A stretch of DNA of 64,000 bases from CAVVWJ01 sp965652025 (lineage in GTDB: Bacteria > Gemmatimonadota > Gemmatimonadetes > Gemmatimonadales > GWC2-71-9), in NCBI GenBank assembly GCA_965652025.1, contig CBFGTM010000011.1, forward strand, positions 13,148 through 77,147. Direction: 5' to 3'. Under the pieces are notes generated by a model. The model was not told the origin of the DNA and did not search any database. It was given only the letters and a program-made list of their open reading frames with translations. The stretch's first letter is position 1, and each line of letters opens with the position of its first letter. Shown here in pieces: positions 24,194 through 36,458 of the stretch. The position numbers and the translations under genes were made by a program.

Positions 24194-25129
24194 GCCGTGG
24201 ACCTGGCAGTAATAGGTGAACGTTCCCGGTGTATTGAAGGTGAATTGGTAGGTGTGCGGGGAGTTCGCCGGGGCGCCGCTGCTGGCTGGCTCGGTGGCCA
24301 CGGGAACCACGTTGTGCTGGAAGGCGCTGGGACCCCAGGTCCAGGTCACGGTGGTTCCAGCGGGCACGGTCAGACTGCCGGGCTGAAATGCGTCGTTGAC
24401 AACGGTGATGTCGCTCGACGGTGGTGGAGTGGCTGTTGCCGTGGCGGTAAACGTCTGGGGTGAGCCGGCGAGTGCGCCCGCGGTGGCAGTGATGGTGATC
24501 GGTCCCTCGGTGTCGCCCATCGTGAGCGTCACTGCCGAAGTGCCGTTGGGACCGGTAGGAACCGTGGGAGCCGAGAGCAAACCGTCGGTCGCGGACCAGC
24601 CCACAGCAACGCCCGCAACGCCGTTGCCGAACTGGTCTGAGACCTTGGCTACCAGGGGGTTGGTGAGCGCGGTTCCCACAGCGCCCAGCTGCCCATCACC
24701 CGAGACCTTCTCCAGCTCACTGGCCGCAGCAGGAGTGGCGGTAGCGGTAAAGCTGACCGGAGAACCGCTGGCCCCGCTGAGTGAGGCCTGCGCGGCCTGG
24801 GAGCCCGCCACCGTCCCCAAGGTCCAGGAGTTGGTTGCCAGTCCACTGGCATCGGTGACCGAGGTTGCCGCGAGCGACGCCCCCTGGGCGGTGGTAGACC
24901 AGGCCACCGTGACCCCGGCGGCCGGCGTTCCACCGTCGGTGACCACGACCTGAATCGGACTGGCCAGCGGCTGGGCCACGACACCGGTTTGCCCGTCGCC
25001 GCTGGCCGACGCCTTGGCGATGGCGGTTGTGGTGGGTGGTGTTCCACCATTGTCACCGCCGTCGCCGCCGCAGCCCAGCAGGACGGTAGTGAGGAGTACC
25101 GGGAGTTTCGGTGCTATGTCTCGCAGCAT
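24152..25129 (-). CDS. Ig-like repeat lipoprotein with C-terminal cupredoxin domain
   Basis: A 325-residue secreted lipoprotein. A signal peptide ends LLGC, followed by a Gly/Thr-rich linker, two bacterial Ig-like (BIG/invasin-like) repeats (about 35-135 and 140-230) and a plastocyanin-like domain (about 235-325). The type 1 copper ligands are visible: His in FQHNVVP, then Cys, His and Met in YYCQVHGSPTFGM. It may carry electrons or copper at the cell surface. I start it at ATG 25129; the longer frame to 25174 adds 15 residues before the signal peptide. It is convergent with glpD and divergent from kgd. Confidence 0.85.
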   Translation of the reverse strand: MLRDIAPKLPVLLTTVLLGCGGDGGDNGGTPPTTTAIAKASASGDGQTGVVAQPLASPIQVVVTDGGTPAAGVTVAWSTTAQGASLAATSVTDASGLATNSWTLGTVAGSQAAQASLSGASGSPVSFTATATPAAASELEKVSGDGQLGAVGTALTNPLVAKVSDQFGNGVAGVAVGWSATDGLLSAPTVPTGPNGTSAVTLTMGDTEGPITITATAGALAGSPQTFTATATATPPPSSDITVVNDAFQPGSLTVPAGTTVTWTWGPSAFQHNVVPVATEPASSGAPANSPHTYQFTFNTPGTFTYYCQVHGSPTFGMRGTIIVQ

Positions 25130-25295
25130 GGGTACCTGGCCAGAGAAGGCTGAATGTCTTTGCAAGTTTGCCACCCCATTGTAACGCTGTCTTGTAAAAT
25201 CCTAGCGCGGAAGTGGTCATTCTAGCCCGGGGGAGAGCCGTTATCTTTCATTATCTCATGACCGATCATTGTCGCCGTCCAGGCAGGGTGTGACC

Positions 25296-29030
<3,735 letters not shown>

Positions 29031-29040
29031 AAAATCAGAA

Positions 29041-29066
29041 GGGCGGCCGTCTAAGGCCGCCCTTTT
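29041..29066 (+). terminator. Rho-independent terminator of kgd
   Basis: A perfect 8-bp stem (GGGCGGCC/GGCCGCCC) with a 6-base loop and a following TTTT lies 10 bases after the kgd stop. An A-rich run upstream gives a short U-tract on the opposite strand as well, so it may also serve the convergent HNH gene ending at 29071. Confidence 0.9.
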
Positions 29067-29070
29067 GGGT

Positions 29071-29457
29071 TCAGTCCCGCGAGATCAGAGGTCGTTCCGA
29101 CGCCTGTCGTATCAGGTGCCGGACCGGCTCGGAAAGGTGCTCGCCGTAGTGGAGCAGAAAGACCCCCCGGCTCCGCCGCTGCATCAGAAAGGCGATCAGC
29201 GGAGTGTCGGCCTTGGCGGCGTTGCAGTCTCGGCAGGCGAGGACCAGGTTGTCCGCCCGGTCGTAGGCCGTCTGGCCTCGGCGGGGACGGACGTGGTCGA
29301 GGGTGATCACCTCTTCATCGGTCTCGCTGCCGCAATACGCGCATACGGGACCATGTTGGGCGAGCAACCAATCGCGATGCGACTGCATGGAACGACCAGG
29401 GGAACGGCGAAAACTGGGGACGGAAACTGCGGAATGTCTACGTGATCGGCGTGCCAC
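29071..29457 (-). CDS. HNH endonuclease family protein
   Basis: A protein of 128 residues (105 if the ATG at 29388 is used) with a complete HNH zinc motif: CAYC, then the catalytic LDHVRPRRGG-type segment, NLVLACRDCNAAKAD supplying the Asn/His and second Cys pair. Such small HNH proteins are nucleases of mobile, repair or defence contexts; nothing here shows which. The N-terminal 23 residues are Arg/Ser-rich and may be a wrong extension. The region upstream (29458-29560) contains two perfect palindromes. Confidence 0.85.
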   Translation of the reverse strand: MARRSRRHSAVSVPSFRRSPGRSMQSHRDWLLAQHGPVCAYCGSETDEEVITLDHVRPRRGQTAYDRADNLVLACRDCNAAKADTPLIAFLMQRRSRGVFLLHYGEHLSEPVRHLIRQASERPLISRD

Positions 29458-29483
29458 AAAATACCAGGTTGAGGTTGGACACT

Positions 29484-29555
29484 GACCCCCATCTGGGGGT
29501 CGCTAGGTTACGCCTGGAAAGCTAGCAAGATTGAAGCCAAAATGACAGTCTGTCA
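29484..29555. promoter_or_regulatory. Two perfect palindromes upstream of the HNH gene
   Basis: GACCCCCA-TC-TGGGGGTC (29484-29501) and TGACAG-T-CTGTCA (29543-29555) are both exact inverted repeats. The region lies between the rhodanese-like gene (ends 29561) and the HNH gene (starts 29457 or 29388), both on the minus strand. The first could be a hairpin at the 3' end of the rhodanese message, the second a repressor site; neither has a U-tract. Confidence 0.45.
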
Positions 29556-29560
29556 GGAGG

Positions 29561-30157
29561 TTACGGCGCCGCCGACTGTTTGGGCACGTCCGGAGCCGGG
29601 GCCCGATACCGCTTCTCCACTAGGTAGCCCCAGCGCTGGTCGTAGGGGTGTACCGTGGCCGCGGGGTGGCCCTCCTCCCGGAGCAGCGGTCGCCCCTCGT
29701 TGGCCCACTTGAAGATCCCACCGGTCAGGTTCACCACCGTACCGTAACCCTGTTTGGTAAGCCAGCTTGCGACCCGGGCCCCGCGGTAGCCGGCGGAGGA
29801 GTAGACCACGATCGCGGTTTGGGTCGGAGGGTTTTTCAGCGATCGCAGGCTGGGCCGGTAGGGGTCGATAGGAAGCGCCCCGGGGAGGTGGCTGATCGCG
29901 AACTCGGTCGGGGTCCGGGCGTCTACCAGGATGGGCTGGGGCTGGCCGGTATCGGCTTGCCAGGTGGCCAACTCGCCCGTGGGTATCCATTTGACCTCGG
30001 GAAACCGGGCCGCCGTTTTGCGCTGAATGACTTCGAATGCCAGGGGCCGGCCGGCCACCAGCAGCACGATCCCCCCGATCAGGATCGGAAGCAGGATCAC
30101 GGTCAGCAGTACCTTCACCCAGCCACGCCCGGTTTTACTTGCCCGTCTCGTACTCAT
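29561..30157 (-). CDS. Membrane-anchored rhodanese-like protein lacking the catalytic Cys
   Basis: A 198-residue protein with an N-terminal membrane helix (about 15-37) and a rhodanese domain (about 55-165) exposed to the periplasm. It keeps the CH2A-like ILVDARTPTEFAISHLPGAL and the loop VVYSSAGYRGARVA. In active rhodaneses the loop begins with Cys (CxxGxR). Here the aligned position is Ser, so sulfurtransferase activity is not expected; phosphatase-like or structural roles are possible. A C-terminal extension of about 30 residues follows. Start ATG at 30157, divergent from the hydrolase gene. Confidence 0.82.
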   Translation of the reverse strand: MSTRRASKTGRGWVKVLLTVILLPILIGGIVLLVAGRPLAFEVIQRKTAARFPEVKWIPTGELATWQADTGQPQPILVDARTPTEFAISHLPGALPIDPYRPSLRSLKNPPTQTAIVVYSSAGYRGARVASWLTKQGYGTVVNLTGGIFKWANEGRPLLREEGHPAATVHPYDQRWGYLVEKRYRAPAPDVPKQSAAP

Positions 30158-30215
30158 TCCGCAACATAGTCGGTCGGCGTTTCTATCCTAACACGCAGCT
30201 CACCGAGGAGCTTTC

Positions 30216-31160
30216 ATGTATCTGATGGGCAGTTTGGCTGGGTTGGGAGTGGCCACCATCGCACTGGCTAGCTGCGACAGCCAGGTCTCCACCAAGGATC
30301 AGCAGGCGCTCGCGCCCACCCGGACTGGGTACGCCGATATCAACGGGGCACGCTTCTATTATCAAATTTACGGCGATCTCAATTCTCGACAGCTGCCACT
30401 GTTGGTGTTGCATGGCGCTTACATGTCATCCGAAGCGATGGCGCCTCTCATCCGGCCATTTGTCGGGAGCCGTCCCGTCATCGCGCTTGACGCTCGGGGT
30501 CATGGGCGCACTGGTGATTTACCGGGCGGAATTACCTATGAGCAAATGGCGGACGATGCGGCCGACGTCTTAGACGCTCTCCAGGTTCGGAGTGCCGATG
30601 TACTCGGTTTCTCAATGGGCGCGATCACGGCCATCAAGTTGGCTATTCGCCACCCGGACAAAGTAGGGAAACAGATAATCGTGTCCGGGACATATTCGCG
30701 TGACGGATGGCATCCGGAAGTGAATCAGGCTCTCGCGCAGGCAACGCCGGAAGCATTCGCCGGCTCGCCCCTGCAAGCCGAGTACCAGCGGATATCGCCG
30801 ACGCCGAATGCATTTGCTGAGCTGGTGAGCAAAATTCGCGGCCTCGACGCCACCAATTACGATAGCCCAGAAGACGCAGTTCGCCGGATCAATGACAAGA
30901 CGATGATCGTCGTCGGTGACGCCGACGCAGTCGAGTTGGAATATGCCATCAAGTTTTTCAAACTTCGTGGCGGTGGTGACAAGAAGGTCGCCGTGCAAGG
31001 TTTCATGACCGAAGCACCCCGCGCTCGCCTGGCCATCCTGCCAGGTACATCGCATGTCGGCATCATGGCGAACGCGGATTTGATAGCGCAAGTCGCTATC
31101 CCATTCCTCGACGACAACAAGCCAATTACACCGCCCGGGTTCTTTCCAGAGGGCAAGTAG
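30216..31160 (+). CDS. Secreted alpha/beta hydrolase
   Basis: A 314-residue alpha/beta hydrolase with an N-terminal hydrophobic signal ending LASC, so probably a lipoprotein. The triad is visible: Ser in GFSMG, Asp in VVGDAD, His in PGTSHVG; LVLHGAYMSS provides the oxyanion region. The family (haloperoxidase/esterase-like) hydrolyses esters or related bonds; substrate unknown. ATG 30216 has GAGGAG 8 bases upstream. Codon use is visibly less GC-biased at third positions than in neighbouring genes (for example ggcgcttacatgtcatccgaa), as is that of the next gene, suggesting recent transfer. Confidence 0.85.
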   Translation: MYLMGSLAGLGVATIALASCDSQVSTKDQQALAPTRTGYADINGARFYYQIYGDLNSRQLPLLVLHGAYMSSEAMAPLIRPFVGSRPVIALDARGHGRTGDLPGGITYEQMADDAADVLDALQVRSADVLGFSMGAITAIKLAIRHPDKVGKQIIVSGTYSRDGWHPEVNQALAQATPEAFAGSPLQAEYQRISPTPNAFAELVSKIRGLDATNYDSPEDAVRRINDKTMIVVGDADAVELEYAIKFFKLRGGGDKKVAVQGFMTEAPRARLAILPGTSHVGIMANADLIAQVAIPFLDDNKPITPPGFFPEGK

Positions 31161-31195
31161 CGACTTCAAACCGTTGGCGAGCAGAGGAGATGATC

Positions 31196-31861
31196 ATGCG
31201 AAAGATCATTGGCGCCGTCTTTGTATCTCTAGACGGGGTAATGCAGGCCCCCGGCGGTCCCAGTGAAGATCCCACCGGTGGCTTCACGCACGGTGGTTGG
31301 CTATGGCAATTTAGCGATGAAACGATCGGGAAACGGGTGGACGCGCTCTTCGACCGAGATTTCGATCTGCTGCTGGGACGGCGGACTTACGACATCTTCG
31401 CGGCCTATTGGCCCTTTGTGAAAGACGAAGGAAAGGCGCTGGGGAAGAAATTTGATCGTGCGGCCAAGTACGTGCTTACCAGCGACGATGGGCCGCTGGA
31501 CTGGGAGAACAGCCACCGCCTGGCTGCTCTTGAGGACGTCGCCGAGGTGAAACGCAGCTCCGGACCGGACCTGATCATTCAAGGAAGCGGGACACTTTAT
31601 CCGCAATTGCTGGCCCGGGGCCTGCTGGACCAGCTGGTGCTCATGACCTTCCCCGTTATCCTGGGTTCCGGCAAACGACTATTTGGCGATGGGTCACCAG
31701 CTCAAGCGATGCGCATGAGGGAGCATCAGATCACATCCGCAGGAAATGTGATCGCCACGTACGAACCCAGTGGCGAGGTGAAGCCTGACAGTTCCCACAC
31801 CACTAAGCCCAGCGCGGCCGAGCGTAAACGTCGCGACAAAATCGCAGCAGGGACTTGGTAA
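31196..31861 (+). CDS. Dihydrofolate reductase-like (RibD C-terminal) protein
   Basis: A 221-residue protein of the RibD_C/DHFR-like family (YwjB/YyaP group). It starts KIIGAVFVSLDGVMQAPGG and contains LLLGRRTYDIFAAYWP and LIIQGSGTLYPQLLARGLLDQL, the usual NADPH-binding and helical signatures. A basic C-terminal extension (about 195-221, AAERKRRDKIAAG) is unusual. Members are uncharacterised reductases. ATG 31196 is chosen because AGAGGAG lies 6 bases upstream; ATG 31190 abuts that site. It follows the hydrolase by 35 bases and shares its lower GC character. Confidence 0.85.
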   Translation: MRKIIGAVFVSLDGVMQAPGGPSEDPTGGFTHGGWLWQFSDETIGKRVDALFDRDFDLLLGRRTYDIFAAYWPFVKDEGKALGKKFDRAAKYVLTSDDGPLDWENSHRLAALEDVAEVKRSSGPDLIIQGSGTLYPQLLARGLLDQLVLMTFPVILGSGKRLFGDGSPAQAMRMREHQITSAGNVIATYEPSGEVKPDSSHTTKPSAAERKRRDKIAAGTW

Positions 31862-32035
31862 AGCGGAGGGTCTCTTCATTATCTTCCCATTCCACTTCCC
31901 CAGGGGTCCCTCCTGAACGTCGAAAGCACCCGGACACGAGTAGCGCGGCCGGATGGCCCGCCGTCCTCCAATCGTGAAGTCGATCTGCAGCACGAGCTCG
32001 TCTGGCCCAGCATCAACGCCATCCGGGCCCTCTCG

Positions 32036-33991
32036 ATGGATGCCGTGGAGCAGGCCCAGTCGGGCCATCCCGGCACTCCGATGGCCCTGGCACCAGCGGC
32101 CTATCTGCTGTGGAATCGGATCCTGCGCCATAACCCGCGAAATCCGGACTGGCCCGACCGCGATCGCTTCGTGCTTTCCTGCGGCCATGCCTCGATGCTG
32201 CTCTATTCCCTGCTCTACCTGAGCGGCTACGATCTCTCGCTCGACGACATCAAGAACTTTCGCCAGTGGGGCTCCAAGACTCCCGGCCATCCCGAACGGG
32301 GACACACGCCGGGGGTGGAGACCACGACCGGTCCGCTGGGTCAGGGATTCGGCAACGCGGTGGGCATGGCGATCGCCGAGCGGTTCCTGGCGGCTCATTT
32401 CAACCGCCCGGATCACACCCTCGTGGACCACCGGACCTGGGTCTTCGCCAGCGACGGCGATCTCATGGAGGGTGTGGCCAGCGAGGCCGCGTCGCTCGCC
32501 GGTCATCTGAGGCTGGGCAAGCTCACCGTGGTCTACGACGACAACCACATCACCATCGATGGCGACACCGCGCTGACCTTCTCCGAGGATGTGCCCCGGC
32601 GGTTCGAGGCCTATGGCTGGCGGGTGCTCAAGGTGGGAGACGGCAACGACCTGAGCGCCATATCGGCGGCACTGGAGTCGGCCCGGAGCGAAGCGACCCG
32701 GCCCACCCTCATCGTGCTGCGCACTGTCATTGCCGACCCCGCCCCGACCAAGCGCAACAGCGCCGAGGCCCATGGCGCCCCACTCGGCGCCGAAGAGGTT
32801 CGCCGCACCAAGGAGATCATGCGCTGGCCGCTCGAGCCCAGGTTCTACGTTCCCGAGGAAGCCCTGGCCCACTGGCGCTCCGCCGTCGGACGGGGGACCG
32901 AGCAGGAAGCGGCCTGGCGGAAAGGTTTCGAGGGATACCGGGCCGCCCATCCCGAGCTGGCTGCCGAGTTCGATCGCTGGCTCTCCGGCGAGCTGCCGGC
33001 CGGGTGGGATCGCGCGCTGAACGTCGACGCGGCGGCTGGACCGCTGGCGACCCGGCAGGCCTCGGGCATCGCGCTTCAGGCTATCGCGACAGCGGTCCCC
33101 AACCTGGTCGGAGGCTCCGCCGATCTCGGCGGTAGCACCGGAACCACGCTCAAGCAGGGCGGGACATTCGGGCCGACCACGGCAGGGCGCACCTTTCACT
33201 GGGGGGTGCGGGAGCACGGCATGGCCGCCTGCATGAACGGCATCGCGGCCCATGGAGGGTTGCGGGTGTTCGGCAGCACCTTCCTGGTCTTCTCCGATTA
33301 TATGAAGCCGGCCATCCGTCTGGCTGCGATCATGCGGCTGCCGGTCATCTACATCGGAACCCACGACTCGATCGGCCTGGGGGAGGACGGTCCGACTCAC
33401 CAGCCGGTGGAGCACCTGGCGATGCTGCGGGCGATACCCAACCTCATCACCATCCGTCCGGCAGATGCCGCCGAGACGTTCGAGGCGTGGAAGGTGGCGA
33501 TCGAGCGGCGAACCGGCCCCACGGTTCTGGTGCTGACCCGGCAGAAGCTTCCGCTCCTGGATCGAACCGGTAAGGCTGAAGTGGGGGGACTGCGCCGGGG
33601 GGCCTACGTGCTGCTGGATCCGCCGGACGGGATCCCCGATTCCATTCTCATAGCCACCGGCTCGGAGGTCGCCGTAGCGGTGGAAGCGGCACGCCGACTC
33701 CACTCCGAGGGAATCGCCACCCGAGTAGTCTCGATGCCGTCGTGGGAGCTGTTCGCCGAACAGCCCGAGGCGTACCGCGACACGGTGCTGCCTCCCGCCG
33801 TCCGGCGCCGGGTAGCGGTGGAGGCGGCCGGACCGACCGGCTGGTCCCGCTGGGCCACCGACGAGGGCGTCATGGTGGGCATGCAAGGATTCGGGGCGTC
33901 GGCGCCGGGTGATCGCCTCTTCGAGGAGTTCAAGCTCACCGCGGATCATCTGGCTGACACTGTACGGCAGCTTCGGAAAGGCACTCGATGA
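32036..33991 (+). CDS. tkt: Transketolase
   Basis: A thiamine-diphosphate enzyme of the pentose phosphate pathway: at least 651 residues. Signatures: SGHPGTPMALAP, GPLGQGFGNAVGMA, the TPP motif GDGDLMEGV...NHITIDG, and HDSIGLGEDGPTHQPVEHL. The first ATG/GTG/TTG in frame is 32036, but family-conserved residues SINAIRALS are encoded in frame just upstream. No canonical start lies between the preceding stop (31861) and 32036. CTG at 31913 has AGGGG 6 bases before it and would give a normal N terminus; the true CDS may therefore be 31913-33991. The stop overlaps the transaldolase start (ATGA). Confidence 0.93.
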   Translation: MDAVEQAQSGHPGTPMALAPAAYLLWNRILRHNPRNPDWPDRDRFVLSCGHASMLLYSLLYLSGYDLSLDDIKNFRQWGSKTPGHPERGHTPGVETTTGPLGQGFGNAVGMAIAERFLAAHFNRPDHTLVDHRTWVFASDGDLMEGVASEAASLAGHLRLGKLTVVYDDNHITIDGDTALTFSEDVPRRFEAYGWRVLKVGDGNDLSAISAALESARSEATRPTLIVLRTVIADPAPTKRNSAEAHGAPLGAEEVRRTKEIMRWPLEPRFYVPEEALAHWRSAVGRGTEQEAAWRKGFEGYRAAHPELAAEFDRWLSGELPAGWDRALNVDAAAGPLATRQASGIALQAIATAVPNLVGGSADLGGSTGTTLKQGGTFGPTTAGRTFHWGVREHGMAACMNGIAAHGGLRVFGSTFLVFSDYMKPAIRLAAIMRLPVIYIGTHDSIGLGEDGPTHQPVEHLAMLRAIPNLITIRPADAAETFEAWKVAIERRTGPTVLVLTRQKLPLLDRTGKAEVGGLRRGAYVLLDPPDGIPDSILIATGSEVAVAVEAARRLHSEGIATRVVSMPSWELFAEQPEAYRDTVLPPAVRRRVAVEAAGPTGWSRWATDEGVMVGMQGFGASAPGDRLFEEFKLTADHLADTVRQLRKGTR

Positions 33992-35085
33992 ATCCATTAC
34001 GGCAACTGGGCGAGCTGGGCCAGAGCATCTGGTATGACTACATCACTCGGGACCTGCTCCGCTCCGGCGAGCTGGAGCGGCTGATCCAGGAGGATGGTCT
34101 CCGGGGAATGACATCCAACCCGACCATCTTCGAGAAGGCGATCGCCGGCAGCCAGCTCTATGACGACGATATCCGCCGCCTCACCGAGCTGGGCCGCAAT
34201 CCGGCGGAGATCTTCGAGGCGTTGGCCGTGGCCGACGTGCGGACAGCCTGCGACCTGTTTCGGCCGGTATATCGCGAGACTCAGGGACGGGATGGATTGG
34301 TCTCCCTGGAAGTGTCGCCCCGATTGGCTCACGATACCGAGGGCACCATCCACGAGGCAGAGCGGCTGTGGAATGCGGTGGATCGCCCCAACGCGATGAT
34401 CAAGATTCCGGGCACGGTTGCCGGCCTCGGGGCCATCACTCACGCGATTGCCGGTGGGATCAACGTGAACGTGACCCTGCTCTTCTCGGTCGTTCGCTAT
34501 GCTGAAGTGATCGAGGCGTTTCTCCAGGGGCTGCAGCGCCGGCTCGACCAGGGCCTTCCGCTCCAGTCCATCGCCTCCGTGGCCAGCTTCTTCGTGAGCC
34601 GGGTGGATAGCAAGGTGGATCCCCTGTTGAATCGCTCCGATGACGCGGGGCTCCGGGGCACTGCCGCTATCGCCAACGCGGCCCAGGCGTACCGGCTCTT
34701 CCGGGAAGCCCATGATTCAGATCAGTGGGCCCGCCTCAGCCGCGCCGGCGTGGCGGCCCAGCGCCCGCTGTGGGCCTCCACCAGCACCAAGGATCCCCGC
34801 TACCCCGACGTCTACTACGTCGAGGCACTGATCGGGCCGGACACCGTGAACACGCTGCCGCCCGAGACGCTCGAGGCGTATCGGGACCACGGCCGGCCCG
34901 ACGTCAGGATCGATCGGGCCATGGCCGACGCCCCCGCCCAACTGGCGGCGCTGGCTCAGGCCGGGGTCGACATGGCCGGCATCACCCGGGAGCTGGAGGA
35001 CGAGGGTGTCGCCAAGTTCGCGGCCTCTCACGCGTCAGTGCTGGCGGGTATCGAAGCCAAGGCGGAGACTCTGGTGGCCCGATGA
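33988..35085 (+). CDS. tal: Transaldolase
   Basis: A 365-residue TalAB/TalC-like aldolase of the non-oxidative pentose phosphate pathway, of the longer mycobacterial/cyanobacterial group (LGQSIWYDYITRDLLRSGEL start). The Schiff-base Lys is in MIKIPGT; TSNPTIFEKAI, NVNVTLLFS and QRPLWASTSTKDP are family signatures. Start ATG 33988 overlaps the transketolase stop, and its own stop overlaps the symporter start, so all three are co-translated. The pair supplies C3-C7 sugar interconversion. Confidence 0.94.
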   Translation: MNPLRQLGELGQSIWYDYITRDLLRSGELERLIQEDGLRGMTSNPTIFEKAIAGSQLYDDDIRRLTELGRNPAEIFEALAVADVRTACDLFRPVYRETQGRDGLVSLEVSPRLAHDTEGTIHEAERLWNAVDRPNAMIKIPGTVAGLGAITHAIAGGINVNVTLLFSVVRYAEVIEAFLQGLQRRLDQGLPLQSIASVASFFVSRVDSKVDPLLNRSDDAGLRGTAAIANAAQAYRLFREAHDSDQWARLSRAGVAAQRPLWASTSTKDPRYPDVYYVEALIGPDTVNTLPPETLEAYRDHGRPDVRIDRAMADAPAQLAALAQAGVDMAGITRELEDEGVAKFAASHASVLAGIEAKAETLVAR

Positions 35086-36389
35086 AGTGGCTCTGGGCCC
35101 GCCTCAGGCGCATCTCGCTCACCAAGTGGATCATCATCTTCATGGTCATCGGTGCCCTGGTGGGGTGGCTCAACCCCGCCCTCGGCACCAGTCTGAAGCC
35201 GCTGTCCACCGTATTCCTCCGGATGATCAAGTCGATCGTGGTGCCGATCATTTTCGGCAGCCTGGTCATCGGCATTGCGGGCCACGGCGACGACATGAAG
35301 CGGGTGGGGCGGCTGGCGCTCAAATCGATCATCTACTTCGAGATCGTGACTACGATCGCGCTGATCGTGGGCCTCGCGGCAGTCAACCTCACCAAGCCGG
35401 GCCTGGGGGTGCAGCTCAGTGCCACCGCCGAGGAAGGCAAACAGCTGGCTCAGAAGACCACCACGTTCGGTGGGTTCCTGGAGCACATCGTCCCTCAGAG
35501 CTTCTTCGAGGCGGCCGCCAACAACGAAGTCCTCCAGATCGTCTTCTTCTCCATTCTATTCGCGGTAGCGCTGTCGCAGGTGCGAGGCCGGGCCAAGGAG
35601 GCCATGCTCGGCTTCTGCGAGGGACTGGCGGAGACGATGTTCAAGTTCACCGCCATCGTGATGAAGTACGCGCCCATCGGCATCGGGGCGGCGATTGCGG
35701 TGACGGTGGGACACAGCGGTATCGAGGTCCTGGTCAACCTCGGCAAGCTGGTGTTGACCCTGTACGGGGCGCTCGTGGTGTTCATGCTGGTGGCGCTGGT
35801 GCCGGCCGCCCTGATCGCCAGGGTTCCCCTGCGGCAGTTCTTCGAGGCGGTCAAAGAGCCGGCGCTGATCGCCTTTGCCAGCACCTCGTCCGAAGCCGCC
35901 TTGCCCAAGGCGATGGAAAATATGGAGCGGCTGGGGGTGTCCCGCCGGATCGTCGCCTTCGTCATTCCGACCGGATACTCGTTCAACCTGGACGGATCGA
36001 CGCTCTACCTGGCCGTGGCGTCCATGTTCGTGGCCCAGGCGGCCGGAGTCCACCTGACCCTGGGCCAGCAGCTCATCATCGTGCTCACGCTCATGATCAC
36101 CAGCAAAGGGGTAGCGGGCGTGCCCCGCGCCTCTTTGGTCATCCTCTCCGGCACTCTGCTCCATTTCGGCCTGCCGCTCGAGGGAGTCGCCATCATCCTG
36201 GGGGTGGACGAGCTGATGGACATGGCTCGGACCACCGTCAACGTGGTGGGAAACTGTCTCGCCTCGGTCATCATGGGACGCTGGGAGGGCGAGTTCGTGC
36301 CGGCTGGGAGTCACGAGTCGCGGGTCGCGAGTCGCGCCGCGTTGAGCTCCCCACCGGAGCTTCCCGCGGAGCAGTCCTCCAGTTCCTAG
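35082..36389 (+). CDS. dctA: Dicarboxylate/amino acid:cation symporter (DAACS)
   Basis: A 435-residue SLC1-type symporter with eight membrane helices and two re-entrant hairpins. HP1 carries the Ser-rich ASTSSEAALPKAMENM, TM7 the NLDGSTLY (NMDGT-like) and HP2 SKGVAGVPRASLVIL. It imports C4-dicarboxylates or acidic amino acids with Na+ or H+; substrate not resolvable. ATG 35082 overlaps the transaldolase stop, which overrides the longer frame starting at 34725. The C-terminal about 28 residues (SHESRVASRAA...) are atypical and come from four heptamers at 36308-36335. Confidence 0.92.
   Translation: MKWLWARLRRISLTKWIIIFMVIGALVGWLNPALGTSLKPLSTVFLRMIKSIVVPIIFGSLVIGIAGHGDDMKRVGRLALKSIIYFEIVTTIALIVGLAAVNLTKPGLGVQLSATAEEGKQLAQKTTTFGGFLEHIVPQSFFEAAANNEVLQIVFFSILFAVALSQVRGRAKEAMLGFCEGLAETMFKFTAIVMKYAPIGIGAAIAVTVGHSGIEVLVNLGKLVLTLYGALVVFMLVALVPAALIARVPLRQFFEAVKEPALIAFASTSSEAALPKAMENMERLGVSRRIVAFVIPTGYSFNLDGSTLYLAVASMFVAQAAGVHLTLGQQLIIVLTLMITSKGVAGVPRASLVILSGTLLHFGLPLEGVAIILGVDELMDMARTTVNVVGNCLASVIMGRWEGEFVPAGSHESRVASRAALSSPPELPAEQSSSS
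36308..36335. repeat. Heptamer array encoding the symporter C-terminal tail
   Basis: Four 7-bp units (gagtcac, gagtcgc, gggtcgc, gagtcgc) lie within the 3' end of the symporter gene and encode its Ser/Arg/Ala-rich tail. No obvious inverted partner follows, so this is a one-sided array. Confidence 0.7.
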
Positions 36390-36458
36390 GTCTCTATATC
36401 GACGCAACTTTGTCGCCCAGCGGAACGTCGTGGGAACAGACCTTGGATCGGGAGCCAT

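Noticed and set aside
31694..33997. A 767-residue minus-strand frame
   Set aside because: It is fully antisense to transketolase and has no recognisable domains; a shadow frame of GC-rich coding DNA.
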